A DNA stretch of 64,000 nucleotides, taken from assembly GCF_000004195.4 (NCBI RefSeq), contig NC_030683.2:54387358-54451357 (forward strand), read 5' to 3'. A program made the position numbers and the translations under genes. Shown piece by piece: positions 20,869-31,144 of this stretch (position 1 is its first letter; every line of letters starts with the position of its first letter). Below the pieces are notes generated by a model. The model did not search any database and was not told the DNA's origin. It worked only from the letters and a program-made list of their open reading frames with translations. The DNA comes from Xenopus tropicalis. Lineage: Eukaryota > Chordata > Amphibia > Anura > Pipidae.

Positions 20869-21762
20869 TTAAGGTAAATAGAGATATTTGAGATCTAGGG
20901 TTGCAACCAGTCTGATTTTGAACCAGACAGTCTGTTTTTTAACACAACAGTCAGCAACTTGCCACCACACCACAGCCCCTCCCAGAATCCATTACTTTGC
21001 AATGTTAGCCTACATAGGGTGAAGAAATGGGTCCTATAACACTAGTAAACTATCATGGCTTCCTTCATCTGTAGATCAGGTATATCTCTGTATTTCTGGA
21101 AGCTCAGATAGTGTTTATGCACTATTTCTACATGATAAACTTAATGAGCTTCTGTCAAAAAGGGGTACCTTACCTCTTTTATTATCAATTCGATGTTGAT
21201 TATGAAGGTCAGGCAGCTATTAAACATTGTAATCTTTTACAAGAAAATAATTTAAAGGTAATAATGTAATCCTACATTTTAAGTAACTGTAGTACATAAA
21301 GCCAGCTGATCTCTGTCTCTGGACCCAGATCTTCATGCCTAACTAATACTGGTCACACAAAAATAGATAATCTCAGCCATTTTGACAGCTTTCAAAATAG
21401 ACAAATATCTGTCATCATGTGTGATGGGTTGCAATATGTCAAGAACATATGAAGCCTGTCTGACTGGCTACAACAATTTCCATTTCATATTAAACTCCTG
21501 TAAAAGGGAAGATTTTTGATATTTACTTCACAGGGACAGAGGCTTAAATGTTGGATGGTTATAGACATTACATACAGAGAGTTTTATATACTGCACTACA
21601 TGCTTAATAGCTATGATTGCTATATACATCTGTTTTTACAGAATATTCTGTATGCTGGTTAGCTATAGGTTTTCTGTGGGTAAAATATCTCTTGCACTCT
21701 GTGCTTGCTGATGAATGTGCATTATATGCACAAACTCATGAATTATATACACACTTGCATTG
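20869..21762. other. Unique sequence, no gene seen
   Basis: No repeat ends, tandem array or coding similarity. Confidence 0.4.
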
Positions 21763-21916
21763 ATTAGAAATGAGTAATTTGCAAAACACCTTGAAGTCAG
21801 TGGGTGTTTTTTCACAGCTACCACACAACTTTCTTACTGCACAGCTTTGTTTTGCACCCATTGGAGTCTATGGCTGTTTTTCATGATGAAACCTGGCAAA
21901 AAATTTACTCATCATT
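21763..21916. mobile_element. Palindromic family A MITE, AT-rich relative
   Basis: ATTAGAAATGAGTAATTTGC at the left is mirrored by AAATTTACTCATCATTAG at the right; inner GTGTTTTTTCAC and CTATGGCTGTTTTTCATG flank the centre. CpG has largely decayed. Confidence 0.6.
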
Positions 21917-22109
21917 AGCACTGATAAAAATATTATGGTGATCATCATCTACCCTATTTTGCAATTGTCAACCCATAAAGATGTTATGTAACAATGATGT
22001 TTTAAATCCAGTTATTTTGTTAATTTAACACAATTAAATGCTTTTGGCTTTAAAAAAAAATCTGCACAGATGTGGCCTGGTATGCTTAGCGTCCTGATCT
22101 GTTTTTCTA

Positions 22110-22480
22110 GACCTAATCTTCCTTGCTTTTTAGAATTACAGGTCTGCATGTGTTATGTTTTGTCTTTGTGCACCCTGGGGGGCTGGATGATACAGGATTA
22201 CTTACAGTTCCTCAGCCGTAACTAATTTGCTATTTAAGTTTGCATTTCAGCAGATTTAAGGGTAATTAAAAGAAAGCAGCCCTGCCGCACATCTCTTCAG
22301 CAGAGCTGACAACAGGAGACCAGTTCAGCCTTCTGTCTGGTGGGTGGTAAATTTTCACCTGCCTAATTAAGTTGTAACGAGCTGTTTGTCAGATTTTATC
22401 AGGCAGGTAAGGGCCCACTTGGGGCTCCTGTTTGACCACGCTTGGCACTTACTGTACAGTCATAAACACTTCCAACTAAG
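22110..22480. other. Candidate conserved non-coding block
   Basis: Repeat-free and GC-balanced with strong developmental-enhancer texture: AACTAATTTGC, GGGTAATTAAAAG, CACCTGCCTAATTAAG (E-box plus homeodomain core), CAGGTAAGG, TTATCAGGCAGGTAAG. No open frame of note. Among the window's most convincing candidates, but unaligned. Confidence 0.4.
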
Positions 22481-23035
22481 TAGAGGTGGAAGATAACAAG
22501 TTCCACTGATACAAGCTTTATTACCAAGCTGATGGCAAGTGGCTGTTATTTTATACTATAGGTGTCTGCAGTGATGACAATAAAAAAATGGGCTGAAAAC
22601 TCTGATATCTACATTTTTTGAGACAGTATATAATTTTCCTTCTATACACAAAATACCGTCCCCAGTTTTCATTACAAAAGTGTAAAAAAAAGATGCAACT
22701 GCTGCATGTGGAATGGAATAGACTGCTGTAGCAATAACATATATATATAGTTTGATTCTTTTATTAATCTTTTTATATTATTTATTTTATACTGATAATC
22801 TTTATATATATATATATTACTGCTGTCTAGCTGTAAATTTCTATGCCAATACATCAGCACCGGGATTTGCTGGCTGGGTGCCCTAGGCAGTGATAATGGC
22901 ACGAGGTGGGAGCACACATGCGGATTTCACACCACAAGACAAGCACAAGTAAGCCAGCTGTGGAGGGTCACGAGCATGAAGTAGGGTAGGCAGACAGAAG
23001 AAGTATGTGCCTAGTGCCCCTTCCCCCCCCCCAAC
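22481..23035. repeat. TA microsatellite and hAT-like scrap in unique sequence
   Basis: TATATATATATAT tracts lie near 22738-22750 and 22802-22819. From 22855 to 23035, GGGATTTGC, GGTGCCCTAGGCAG and GCCTAGTGCCCC resemble pieces of the CAGGG...CCCTG hAT family, but no ends were found. Confidence 0.4.
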
Positions 23036-23835
23036 AAGCATTCTGTCTGAGTTCCCCTGCATTGCATTCTCTTGTGTTCCCAGGAAGAAACACCCACAGC
23101 ATGGTGCATTCCACCTGCATTCAGCGGTATTGTGCACCTGTGTGAATACAGGAGCATTAGGAAGAATGGGATGCACCTATTTCTGAGCTTCCCTGTGGTG
23201 GAGCACCACATGGATGTGCAGAAATAAACGCTAATCAGTACAAACCCTTATACTCGCTTGTCAATAGGCAATTGCTTGGCAGTCAGCTGGGAAATATGAC
23301 ATTGGTTCTTGCAGCAGGAAAAAGTTTATTCTCCAGCTCAGTTGTTTACTGATCCAACTATAATTATTATTTTATTATGCAGCATAGTTCTATTCAAAAC
23401 AGCAATAATAGGATCACATAAATCACGTAAACAATCAAGATAAAGAGATTACACATTCTTAACTTTTTTACACAGGATATCCATGTCAACAATCACATCT
23501 TTCTAACTTTAAGGCTAAAAGTGTCTGCAAAATTAATTTTAGATATAAGCATTGTATGAGCTATAGTGCCTTCAAACTAAGAAGTCTGGATGGTGCCAAA
23601 GTTTAAGTCCCAAACTCACACAATGATGACTTTGCAGCTACAGAGTCCTACATTTTGGATTTAGCACTGCATATTTTTGCCTATTTTTGTTGAAAAACAT
23701 TAGGGATGTGCATATATGATGGGAGATGGAAACAGATGATGGCAGGACCAATGACTTTAGTGACAATGAGGACTCTGAAATGGATGTTTGTAGTGGATAA
23801 GCAGACTTTATTACTAGTTTTTTGTTTTTTTTTAA
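23036..23835. other. Unique sequence, no gene seen
   Basis: Overlapping minus-strand frames at 22883-23211 lack domains. No repeat ends identified. Confidence 0.35.
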
Positions 23836-23945
23836 TACTAGTGATGAGCAACATTTTTCACCAGGTTTTGCCATTAAAAAATGTCAATGGCTGCAAAAAA
23901 AGTTGCACTGGAAAAAAAAAAAAGTTGCTGTGAAAAAACATCTAT
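23836..23945. mobile_element. Family A fragment
   Basis: ACTAGTGATGAGCAACATTTTTCACC is the left end of family A (GTGATGAGCGAAT type), followed by A-rich blocks AAAAAAAGTTGCACTGG and AAAAAAAGTTGCTGTG. Truncated on the right. Confidence 0.55.
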
Positions 23946-24906
23946 TGACCAGTGCAGTTTGTGAATATTTGCTGTTTCGCAAATCTCTTGTGCCAAGGAG
24001 GATTTGTTTAGATTATCTTTGTATCAGCTCAGATATCAGAGATATTGGCAATACTGTCATTGGTAGCATGAATATCTCTGGGGAAAAGAGAAGCTTTGTG
24101 AGTGAAAGAGTGAAAGAATGAGAATTATTATTATAAGCAAATTCTGCCCAAGGAAAAAGGTCAGACTGATACCCTGACAGAAGAAAATGTATCCAAAGGG
24201 CTAAGCAAGCTTATAATCAGCAATAAGGTATGAGTCCGTTCTGGCAACAAATAGAGTAGCCAGAAACAGGCAGAAAGTGTAAACTGAATAATCAATAATA
24301 TAGTGAATTACAGAGCAAATTACTAAAACAACTAGTACCTGCAATCAGGAATTGATTGGCATCTCTTTATTTTGAATTTGGTTCCAAACCACAAAACAAT
24401 AATGTCAAGTGCACTTTATTATGCCTGCGCCAGAGTTCCAACCATAATGTAGAACAATGAGGAAGTTGAAGTTTTGGATAGCCCTGCTATCCAAGGTAGT
24501 GCTTATGATTGAAAAAAAATCTCTGCACAGAAGTAACAACATCTTTTTTAACAATAATAATGAACAAGAATTCTCTAGCGCTTTACCAGGATTACAAACA
24601 AGCATCAAATTTAGGCTAAAGGGGAGTAACTAAGAACTGATTTATATTGATGATGGGATATTTGTTTTGCTCTTCTTACTCTGATTTTTATAACAGAAGT
24701 TTACTATTAGAAGGTACAATATTATAACAATTGTGAGTATGCTTCCTAGTAAATGATTGTGATCAAAGTTTAAATCACAAAATCATTTATATACAGTTCA
24801 CAGCATAATCTAAAGACTATAAGACATATACAAGGTATGGTTACTGCCATGCCTGGCGGATTCTCGGGCTGCAGATAAACACAGTGACTTCGGTGCAGTA
24901 ACAACC
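23946..24906. other. Unique sequence, no gene seen
   Basis: About 1 kb without recognisable gene, terminal repeats or array. Confidence 0.4.
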
Positions 24907-25090
24907 AGTGATGAGCGAATCTATCCCGTTCCGCTTTGCCATAAAATTCGCAAAACGGCAAGAAAATTCACAAAACGAATAAAAATTCGCAAAACGCATT
25001 TGACGTGCATTTTTTTTTGTTGCCCACGCCCTTTTTTTGACACGACCTTGCCCAATTTTACGCGACTGCACTCAATTTGACACGCGACAA
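24907..25090. mobile_element. Family A MITE, partial
   Basis: Begins CCAGTGATGAGCGAATCTAT and continues with AAATTCGCAAAACG repeats and blocks of the type TTTTTGACACGAC and TTTGACACGCGAC. It is CpG-rich against its flanks. The right terminus is not visible. Confidence 0.65.
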
Positions 25091-25504
25091 ACAAAAAATG
25101 TAGTTAGTTTATGCAGGTTTAGCCCATATGAGTGTCTTTCTGGAAAGGCAGAAAAACAGTATGCATTGTACCTTAAAATATATATTTGTGGAACAAGGAT
25201 GAGTAAAAGTGTGTAACTGCAGGCACATGAACAGTTATAAATGCAGACAGCATGAGTTGGGTGCAACTGATTTACACTTGCCTTCAGCAGAACAAATAAC
25301 TGAACCCTGAAAGGGCAATGCTCATGGTTACATTTGTGCTGAAAAATGCGAAAGGAGGCATCTCAGATTTGTATAGCCGCTGATTATGTTGGTTTTGTAA
25401 AATATTCATAGAACAAAACCATGCAAAAAATGTCTATTGCTTTAATTGGCTTTATTGAATTGCATTGAGCAAAGTACATTATTAATTGTGTAATTGTAAC
25501 CCTA
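25091..25504. other. Unique sequence, no gene seen
   Basis: No recognisable gene or repeat. Confidence 0.35.
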
Positions 25505-26095
25505 TGCATATTGAGTAACAGACTGTTCAGAAAAAAACATGCAGTTCATATTTGGGATGTTTTATCTTTGCTTGTAAGGATTTGATGCAAATTTTAATCA
25601 AAGCTTCTAAATTTAGCAAAGCCTTGCAAATTAGTAGTTTGGATAGAAAGACATAGCCATTTTAAATCTGTTAGAATGCATTCTTTTATACTTCTTGCTG
25701 TTTGGTGGTCCTACAAAATAGAACCCAAGGCTGTGTGCTTTACTTGCTGGAGGTGAATTGTCAACCATGCAAATTGTTATGCATTATTTTCAGTTGGGGT
25801 TTCTTACATGCCACATATCTTGGTGATCCTATAAACTTTGGTCTTCAAACTGTTGTAAGATGTCTAACATTCATATTTAGGAATATGAATGTTAGTCACC
25901 TACTTTGAAATTCTATGCATGATAGATATCAAACTGTTCAGAAGAGCCCTGTTTTCATATTTATGGTATTTTTTCTTTGTTCCTAATGATGTGAGATATA
26001 AGATGCTGATGAAACTGGAAGAATTAATTGTAATTTCAGAAATTTCAGAAAAAATCTGCCACCTTTAGCAAAGATTTGCAGATTATAGATTGGAG
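25505..26095. repeat. Possible ancient ~415-bp direct duplication
   Basis: ACTGTTCAGAA..TTCATATTTGGGATGTTTTATCTTTG (from 25523) and ACTGTTCAGAA..TTCATATTTATGGTATTTTTTCTTTG (from 25933), followed by TTTAGCAAAGCCTTGCAAATTAGTAG (25613) and TTTAGCAAAGATTTGCAGATTATAG (26063), keep order and rough spacing. The similarity is by eye and modest. Confidence 0.4.
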
Positions 26096-26447
26096 AACAA
26101 AGGCGTATATAATCATTTGGATTTATCAAAAAGTGTACCTTCCAAAAATATACTGTAAACTATGACAAACCTACTTTTAATGGAATTGTAGGCCTTGCAG
26201 TCTAATGTATGCAGATTTCTGAAGTGATTCTATGAAAAATTGGTCGTCAAAGTAAATCAAAGCCAATAAGATCCTTGCTACTGGTGACTTGAAAAGGAGA
26301 GAGTCTCTCCTCTGAATAATATGCATACATTATTTAGCCAAGTTTTTCTTAATATTGGCAATTACTTTTTTATTATCTATGCACTTTAATATAAAAGCAT
26401 TTTGTATTTTTTTACTTCTGTTCCTTTGAATTAGTTAAAATAGCAAT
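26096..26447. other. Unique sequence, no gene seen
   Basis: AT-rich DNA; nothing recognised. Confidence 0.35.
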
Positions 26448-26515
26448 ACTTTGTTGTACAGCGCTGCGGAATATGTTGGCGCTTTATAAATAAATGTTAA
26501 TAATAAATAATAATA
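26448..26515 (+). repeat. LINE/SINE 3' tail, GCTGCGGAATATGTTGGCGC
   Basis: TTGTACAGCGCTGCGGAATA, TGTTGGCGCTTTATAAATAA and a closing TAA/AATA run form the 3' tail of a frog LINE (L2-like) or its SINE partner. Only the tail is present. The copy at 43.3 kb is longer. Confidence 0.75.
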
Positions 26516-26859
26516 CTTTGCACTACAGTATACAGGAATGTTAGATATCACCCACTAGAACTGTATTCTTCAACTTAGTTAATAAAGGACAGAAACAGAA
26601 AAAACTGATCCAGCAAATGTTTAAAAAAATCCTGCCTTTTAATCCCTTTATTATTTTTTTTTTCTTGTTGGTGGCAGGAGTTGGAGGGGAGACAGGGAAA
26701 GAAAATATGCAATCTCTTCAACAAATGAGATTCACAGGAAAGCTCAAAGCATTCCCTGACATGTTCAGAAACATTATGGTTATTTGCACCTATAAGTACA
26801 TCTGTGCCATGACATATTCTTTATTTCAACTGTTTATAATTTGCCATTTAATCCCCCCT
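26516..26859. other. Unique sequence, no gene seen
   Basis: The frame at 26617-26886 opens with hydrophobic residues encoded by a T-rich tract; no domain is recognised and it is not called. Confidence 0.35.
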
Positions 26860-27190
26860 CTTCTGCCTAAGTTTCCAGATCATTAGCGGCACTCTTATAT
26901 CGGCTTAAGTCCTTGTCAGTGGCTTTCATGCAAAAGGATGAAGCAGTGCTGAATTGGGTGTTTATCTCTCATTTCTATTTAGAGGTATTTTACATCCCAG
27001 TTCATCTGCTTCATCTCCCTTTGCACCAAAAGGCCTTTCAACTTACTTAACAACCCTTCCAGCCTTAGAGACCTAAACAGACAAGCACTAAAAGAAAAAA
27101 AGGGAGAGAGAGAAAGAAAATAACATTTTAAGACAGAAAGACAGCCAAAAATGCCTCATTAGAGAACAGCCTGATAAGCAGAAAACTGGG
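26860..27190. other. Candidate conserved non-coding block
   Basis: GATCATTAGCGGCACTC, CGGCTTAAGTCCTTGTCAGT and CATTTCTATTTAGAGG lie in repeat-free DNA, followed by a purine tract (27088-27125, GGGAGAGAGAGAAAG). The texture suggests regulatory DNA, unaligned. Confidence 0.3.
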
Positions 27191-27339
27191 CTGAAACTTT
27201 CTCTATACTAAGACTGCATAGTTAGCAACTCACTAAAGAACATGTAAGTAATAGGGACTAACAGTAAAAGACACCAGCTCTTGGGGCTGTGTTTGTTTTA
27301 CAAGTATTAAGCACTATCCCCCATATGTAATAAAAACCA

Positions 27340-27472
27340 TAAAGTTTAGCCAGGAGCAGTAACCCATAGCAATCAATAAGATGTTTGCTTTTAAATAGGT
27401 GATCAGTAAATCCTACCTGTTGATTGGTTGCTATGGGTTACTGCTCCTGGCTAAATGTAATGCCTTTAATTA
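27340..27472. mobile_element. Short palindromic MITE
   Basis: AGTTTAGCCAGGAGCAGTAA..CCATAGCAATCAAT pairs with TTGATTGGTTGCTATGGG..TTACTGCTCCTGGCTAAA around a ~35-base centre, giving a nearly perfect 40-bp stem. Same family as 4.97-5.33 kb. Ends are not flanked by a clear duplication. Confidence 0.8.
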
Positions 27473-27956
27473 AATAACCCTGTCATGTACACTATCCCAA
27501 AACCCAGAACAGATGCCAAGGTTCCAGTCAAGGCTCACACTTCTGCCTACAACAGCTGCCTTTCATGTCAGGAGGAGCCCTTTACTACTCAGATGTCGTC
27601 AGGACTTAAAGAGAGAGAACCAAGGAGAGGATTCTGGGAATGCAAGGGTCAGGGTCTCAACCAAAAATGATATTTTTTTTACAGAATCGAACAACAGGTT
27701 ATATATTTGATCCCATTATTCAGTGGTAGTAATGGGTTTATTTAAAATATAATGGCACCAAGAATATTTCTAGATAGGGGTTTGTGAAGCATTACCTTTA
27801 TTCCTTCTGCCCTATATATTAATAATGGCATTACCATCTGATTCATTTGGTGCAAGACAGTTGCAGCTATTGATGAAACACACTAAAAGGCCCTGAAATT
27901 ACTAAGCAAAACCTGGAGGTAGATCCATGTTGATTGTAAATGTAGGGTTCCCTTGT
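27473..27956. other. Unique sequence, no gene seen
   Basis: Two overlapping short frames at 27485-27710 show no domain. Confidence 0.35.
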
Positions 27957-27964
27957 GTCAGTTT

Positions 27965-28729
27965 TAGGGATGTAGCGAACCTCAAAAAAAAAGTTCGCGA
28001 ACCTGTTCGCGAACTTCCGCCGAAAATTGCGAATATTTGCGAACTTTGCGAACCCCATAGACTTCAATGGGAAGGCGAACTTTAAAACCTAGAAAACCCA
28101 TTTCTGCCCAGAAAAGTGATTTTAAAGTTGTTTAAAGGGTGCCACGACCTGGACAGTGGCATGCAGGAGGGGGATCAAGGGCAAAAACCTCTGAAAAATT
28201 GACACACGCCGTTTTTCGAAATGATCGGTAATTTTGCGACTTTTTCATATTTTCCGGCGCTTTCGTAAAGTTATCGTAAGTTTTGCGACTTTTTCGGAGC
28301 TTTCGTACCGTTATCGTAAGTTTTGCGACTTTTTCGGATCTTTCGTAACGTTATCGTAAGTTTTGCGACTTTTTCGGAGCATTCGTACCGTTATCGTAAG
28401 TTTTGCGACTTTTTCGGAGCATTCGTACCGTTATCGTAAGTTTTGCCACTTTTTCGGAGCTTTCGTAACGTTATCGTAAGTTTTGCGACTTTTTTGGAGC
28501 TTTCGTAACGTTATCGTAAGTTTTGCGACTTTTTCGGAGCATTCGTACCGTTATCGTAAGTTTTGCGACTTTTTCGGAGCATTCGTACCGTTATCGTAAG
28601 TTTTGCGATTTTTTCGGTGCCGGCGAACCCAAATTGCGAACATCACGAAAAGTTCCCGAATTTGCGGACTTGTGAACACCCGATGTTCGCGCGAATTAGT
28701 TCGCCGGCGAACAGTTCGCTACATCTCTA
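27965..28729. mobile_element. hAT element (TAGGGATGTAGCGAAC) carrying a 40-bp array
   Basis: Ends TAGGGATGTAGCGAAC and GTTCGCTACATCTCTA are inverted repeats (one mismatch), and an exact 8-bp duplication GTCAGTTT flanks it (27957-27964, 28730-28737). The left 240 bases match the inverse of 47.35-47.56 kb, and the right 100 bases match 12.97-13.08 kb, so family membership is clear. The centre differs from both: GTTTTTCGAAATGATCGGTA (28211-28230) is shared with the 61.55-kb element, then nine 40-bp units follow. No transposase frame. Confidence 0.93.
28261..28620. repeat. 40-bp minisatellite, nine units
   Basis: TTATCGTAAG recurs at 28271, 28311, 28351, 28391, 28431, 28471, 28511, 28551 and 28591, exactly 40 bases apart. 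The rest of the unit is TTTTGCGACTTTTTCGGAGC plus TTTCGTAACG or ATTCGTACCG. Units 4-5 and 8-9 carry the ATTCGTACCG variant, suggesting a later 160-bp duplication. Most units contain five CpG. Confidence 0.97.
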
Positions 28730-28858
28730 GTCAGTTTGTGCAATTGTGATTAATTCATCAAGGCTAGCTGAAGGAGCAAAATGGTACTCTCCGTAGGCTG
28801 CAAATGAGCATGTTATAACTACCATTACCTTTCTGACAAACTGAATAATAATTCACAC

Positions 28859-29555
28859 TTAAAGGAACAGTAACACCAAAAAATGAAAGTTTATAAAAGT
28901 AATTACAATATAATGCACTGTTGCCCTGTACTGGCACAGCTGGTGTGTTTGCCTCAGAAACACTACTATAGTTTATATAAACAAAGCTGCTGTGTAGCCA
29001 TTTGGGCAACCATTAAAAGGAGAAAATACACAGGTTACATAGAAGATAACAGATAAAACACTATTGTATTCTACAGTGCTTATCTGTTATCTGCTATATA
29101 ACCTGTGCCTTTTCTCCTTTTTTCCGGCTTGAATGGCTGCCCCTGTGGCTACAGAGCAGCTTATTTATATAAACAATAGTAGTGTTCCTGAAGCAAACAC
29201 ACAACTTTTAGGGCTCTGGCACATGGGGAGATTAGTCGCCCGCAACATATCTCCAGTGTCTCGGGTGTCTAATCTCCCCGGATTGCCATCCCACCGGCGA
29301 AAATGTGGGATGGCATATGCAGCGGCGCGATTTCAGTGAAATCGCGCAAGTTGCCTCGAGAGGAAACTTGCGCATCCCACCGGCGATTAACATTTTCGCC
29401 GGTGGGATGGCAATCCGGGGAGATTAGTTGCCCGAGACACGGGAGATTTGTCGCGGGCGACTAATCTCCCCGTGTGCCAGAGCTCATACCAGTGCAGAGC
29501 AACTGTACATTATATTATAATTACTTTAAAACACATTTTTTGGTTGTCACTTCAA
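28859..29555. mobile_element. TTAA MITE, AGGAACAGTAACACCA family (copy 2), interrupted
   Basis: Starts TTAAAGGAACAGTAACACC and shares the palindromic body of the 14.2-kb copy up to AGCAAACACAC (29202), is interrupted at 29211-29485, and resumes ACCAGTGCAGAGCAACTG. The right end is worn (TTTTTTGGTTGTCACTTC), with no terminal TTAA. Confidence 0.88.
29211..29485. mobile_element. Nested GGGCTCTGGCACAC MITE
   Basis: Ends GGGCTCTGGCACATGGGGAG and CTCCCCGTGTGCCAGAGCTC are inverted; further arms (CCCATCCCACCGGCGAA-type blocks and GCGCGATTTC/GAAATCGCGC) make the element one large hairpin. Preceded by TTA and followed by ATA, compatible with a slightly decayed TTA duplication. Host sequence from the 14.2-kb copy shows the site was TTTTACCAG. 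Confidence 0.9.
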
Positions 29556-30011
29556 AGGAAAACGATACCCCTGAATAATGTCGGTCTCCATTAAAATTTA
29601 TTACATAAAGCAGTCCATATGTGAAACTCTGCTTCATACAAATAAACTGCTTTCTTAAAATATACTTGTTTAATAATTCGTGCCATTGGATAATCCTAAA
29701 TAGAAAATTGCCATTTAAAGTACTAAGGCCCATCCCCTAGGATCATACAATTCATGGTGCTTACAAACAAACCAAGGGCATACATACATGTTTGGTCTCA
29801 TCATCAGACCATTACAAAATGGTGGCTCAAGGAAAAAGATGTAAAAATTCAATGTTAACTGATATATATTCCAGTTTGGTAAGATTCTTTAGTAGGCAAC
29901 TTAATATAATATAAACTATATGTTGGCTAAATATTCATTCTGAAGGTATAGTTTTCCATTAATTTTGCATACATTTGTCTGTTTAGCAATTTGCTTCCAT
30001 TGTTACGGTAG
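29556..30011. other. Unique sequence, no gene seen
   Basis: No recognisable gene or repeat; AT-rich. Confidence 0.4.
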
Positions 30012-30013
30012 TA

Positions 30014-30248
30014 CAGGTATGGGACCTGTTATCCAAATGCTCGGGACCTGGGGTTTTCCGGATAAGGGATCTTTCCGTAATTTGGACCTCCATAACTTAA
30101 GTCTGCTAAAAATCATTTAAATATTGAATAAACCCAATAGGATTGTTTTGCCTTCAATAAGGATTAATTATTTCTTAGGTGGGATCAAGTACAAGGTACT
30201 GGTTTATTATTATAAAGACGGGTTTCCGGAAAAGGGTTCCCATACCTG
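30014..30248. mobile_element. TA-flanked MITE (CAGGTATGGGACC), internally deleted
   Basis: CAGGTATGGGACCTGTTATC at the left and GTTCCCATACCTG at the right, with TA on each side (30012-30013, 30249-30250). Compared with 20.06 kb, the segment between ACTGGTTTATTATTA and CGGGTTTCCGG is largely deleted. Confidence 0.85.
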
Positions 30249-30602
30249 TATATTCTAAAGAATGCAGGGTACTAGTTCATTACCCAGTTCTCTCAATTAT
30301 GAGGTGTTTTCAGTTTTTATTCTAAAGACCTCTGGACACTCTAAACCTCTAAAGGTGTGGGTGAAAGTACATCAAACTCATCAGATGTAAATACGTTAAC
30401 CTTTCCACCACCTTCTATAACCTTGTATTATAGGTACATTAAAAACTAGGACCCTTATTGCCAGTTTTGAAATGAAGGAACACGTTGGACTATTGGATGA
30501 GCTCAAAAGAAGCCTTCATAGAGAATAAGAAAGGCAAATAGCTACATCTTACTTATTTCAGTTTGTACAGCTGTATTGATTGTAGGGGAAGTGGTTATAC
30601 CC
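30249..30602. other. Unique sequence, no gene seen
   Basis: Nothing recognised. Confidence 0.35.
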
Positions 30603-30610
30603 TAGTCTTA

Positions 30611-31136
30611 GGGGCTGATTTACTAACCCACGAATCCAAATGGGAAAAATTCAGATTGGAAAACGAACATTTTGCGACTTTTTCGTATTTTTTGCGATTT
30701 TTTCGTCACCGCTACGACTTTATCGTAAATTGTCGCAACTTTTTCGTAGCCGTTACGATTTGCTCGTATCTTGACGCGACTTTTTCGTATTTAGCGCTTG
30801 TAAACTGCGGGCAAAACTTTCAGACTTAGCATGATTTTGGAAGCCTCCCATAGGACTCAATGGCACTCTGCAGCTCCAACCTGGCCCAAGAAAAGTCACG
30901 ATACTGAAGCTTGAATGAATCCGAAACTTTCGTACTCGGTGCGAAGGCTACGAAAAAGTCGCGACAATTCGCGCAAGTCGTAACGCTACAAAAAAGTCGC
31001 GACAATTTGCGAAACAGTCGTAACGGCCAAGAAAAAGTTGCGACAATTTACGAAAAAAATCGCAAAATACCGATCACTACGAAAAAAACGCATTCGGACG
31101 CCTTCGGACCGTTCGTGGATTAGTAAATCAGCCCCT
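30611..31136. mobile_element. CpG-rich palindromic element with 8-bp duplication
   Basis: GGGGCTGATTTACTAACCCA mirrors GGATTAGTAAATCAGCCCCT. The exact 8-mer TAGTCTTA flanks it (30603-30610, 31137-31144), implying a hAT-type mover. The arms consist of TTTTTCG/GCGACTTTTTCG words in one orientation and CGAAAAAGTCGC in the other around the centre CCCATAGGACTCAATGGCAC. The same centre is found at 39.6 kb and, inverted, at 61.8 kb. Frames in the arms are artefacts. Confidence 0.9.
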
Positions 31137-31144
31137 TAGTCTTA

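Noticed and set aside
22738..22819. TATA-rich tracts as promoters
   Set aside because: Simple TA microsatellites with no initiator or downstream exon.
28261..28620. Regular 40-bp repeats as a CRISPR-like array
   Set aside because: Units are contiguous with no unique spacers, and the context is a eukaryotic hAT transposon.
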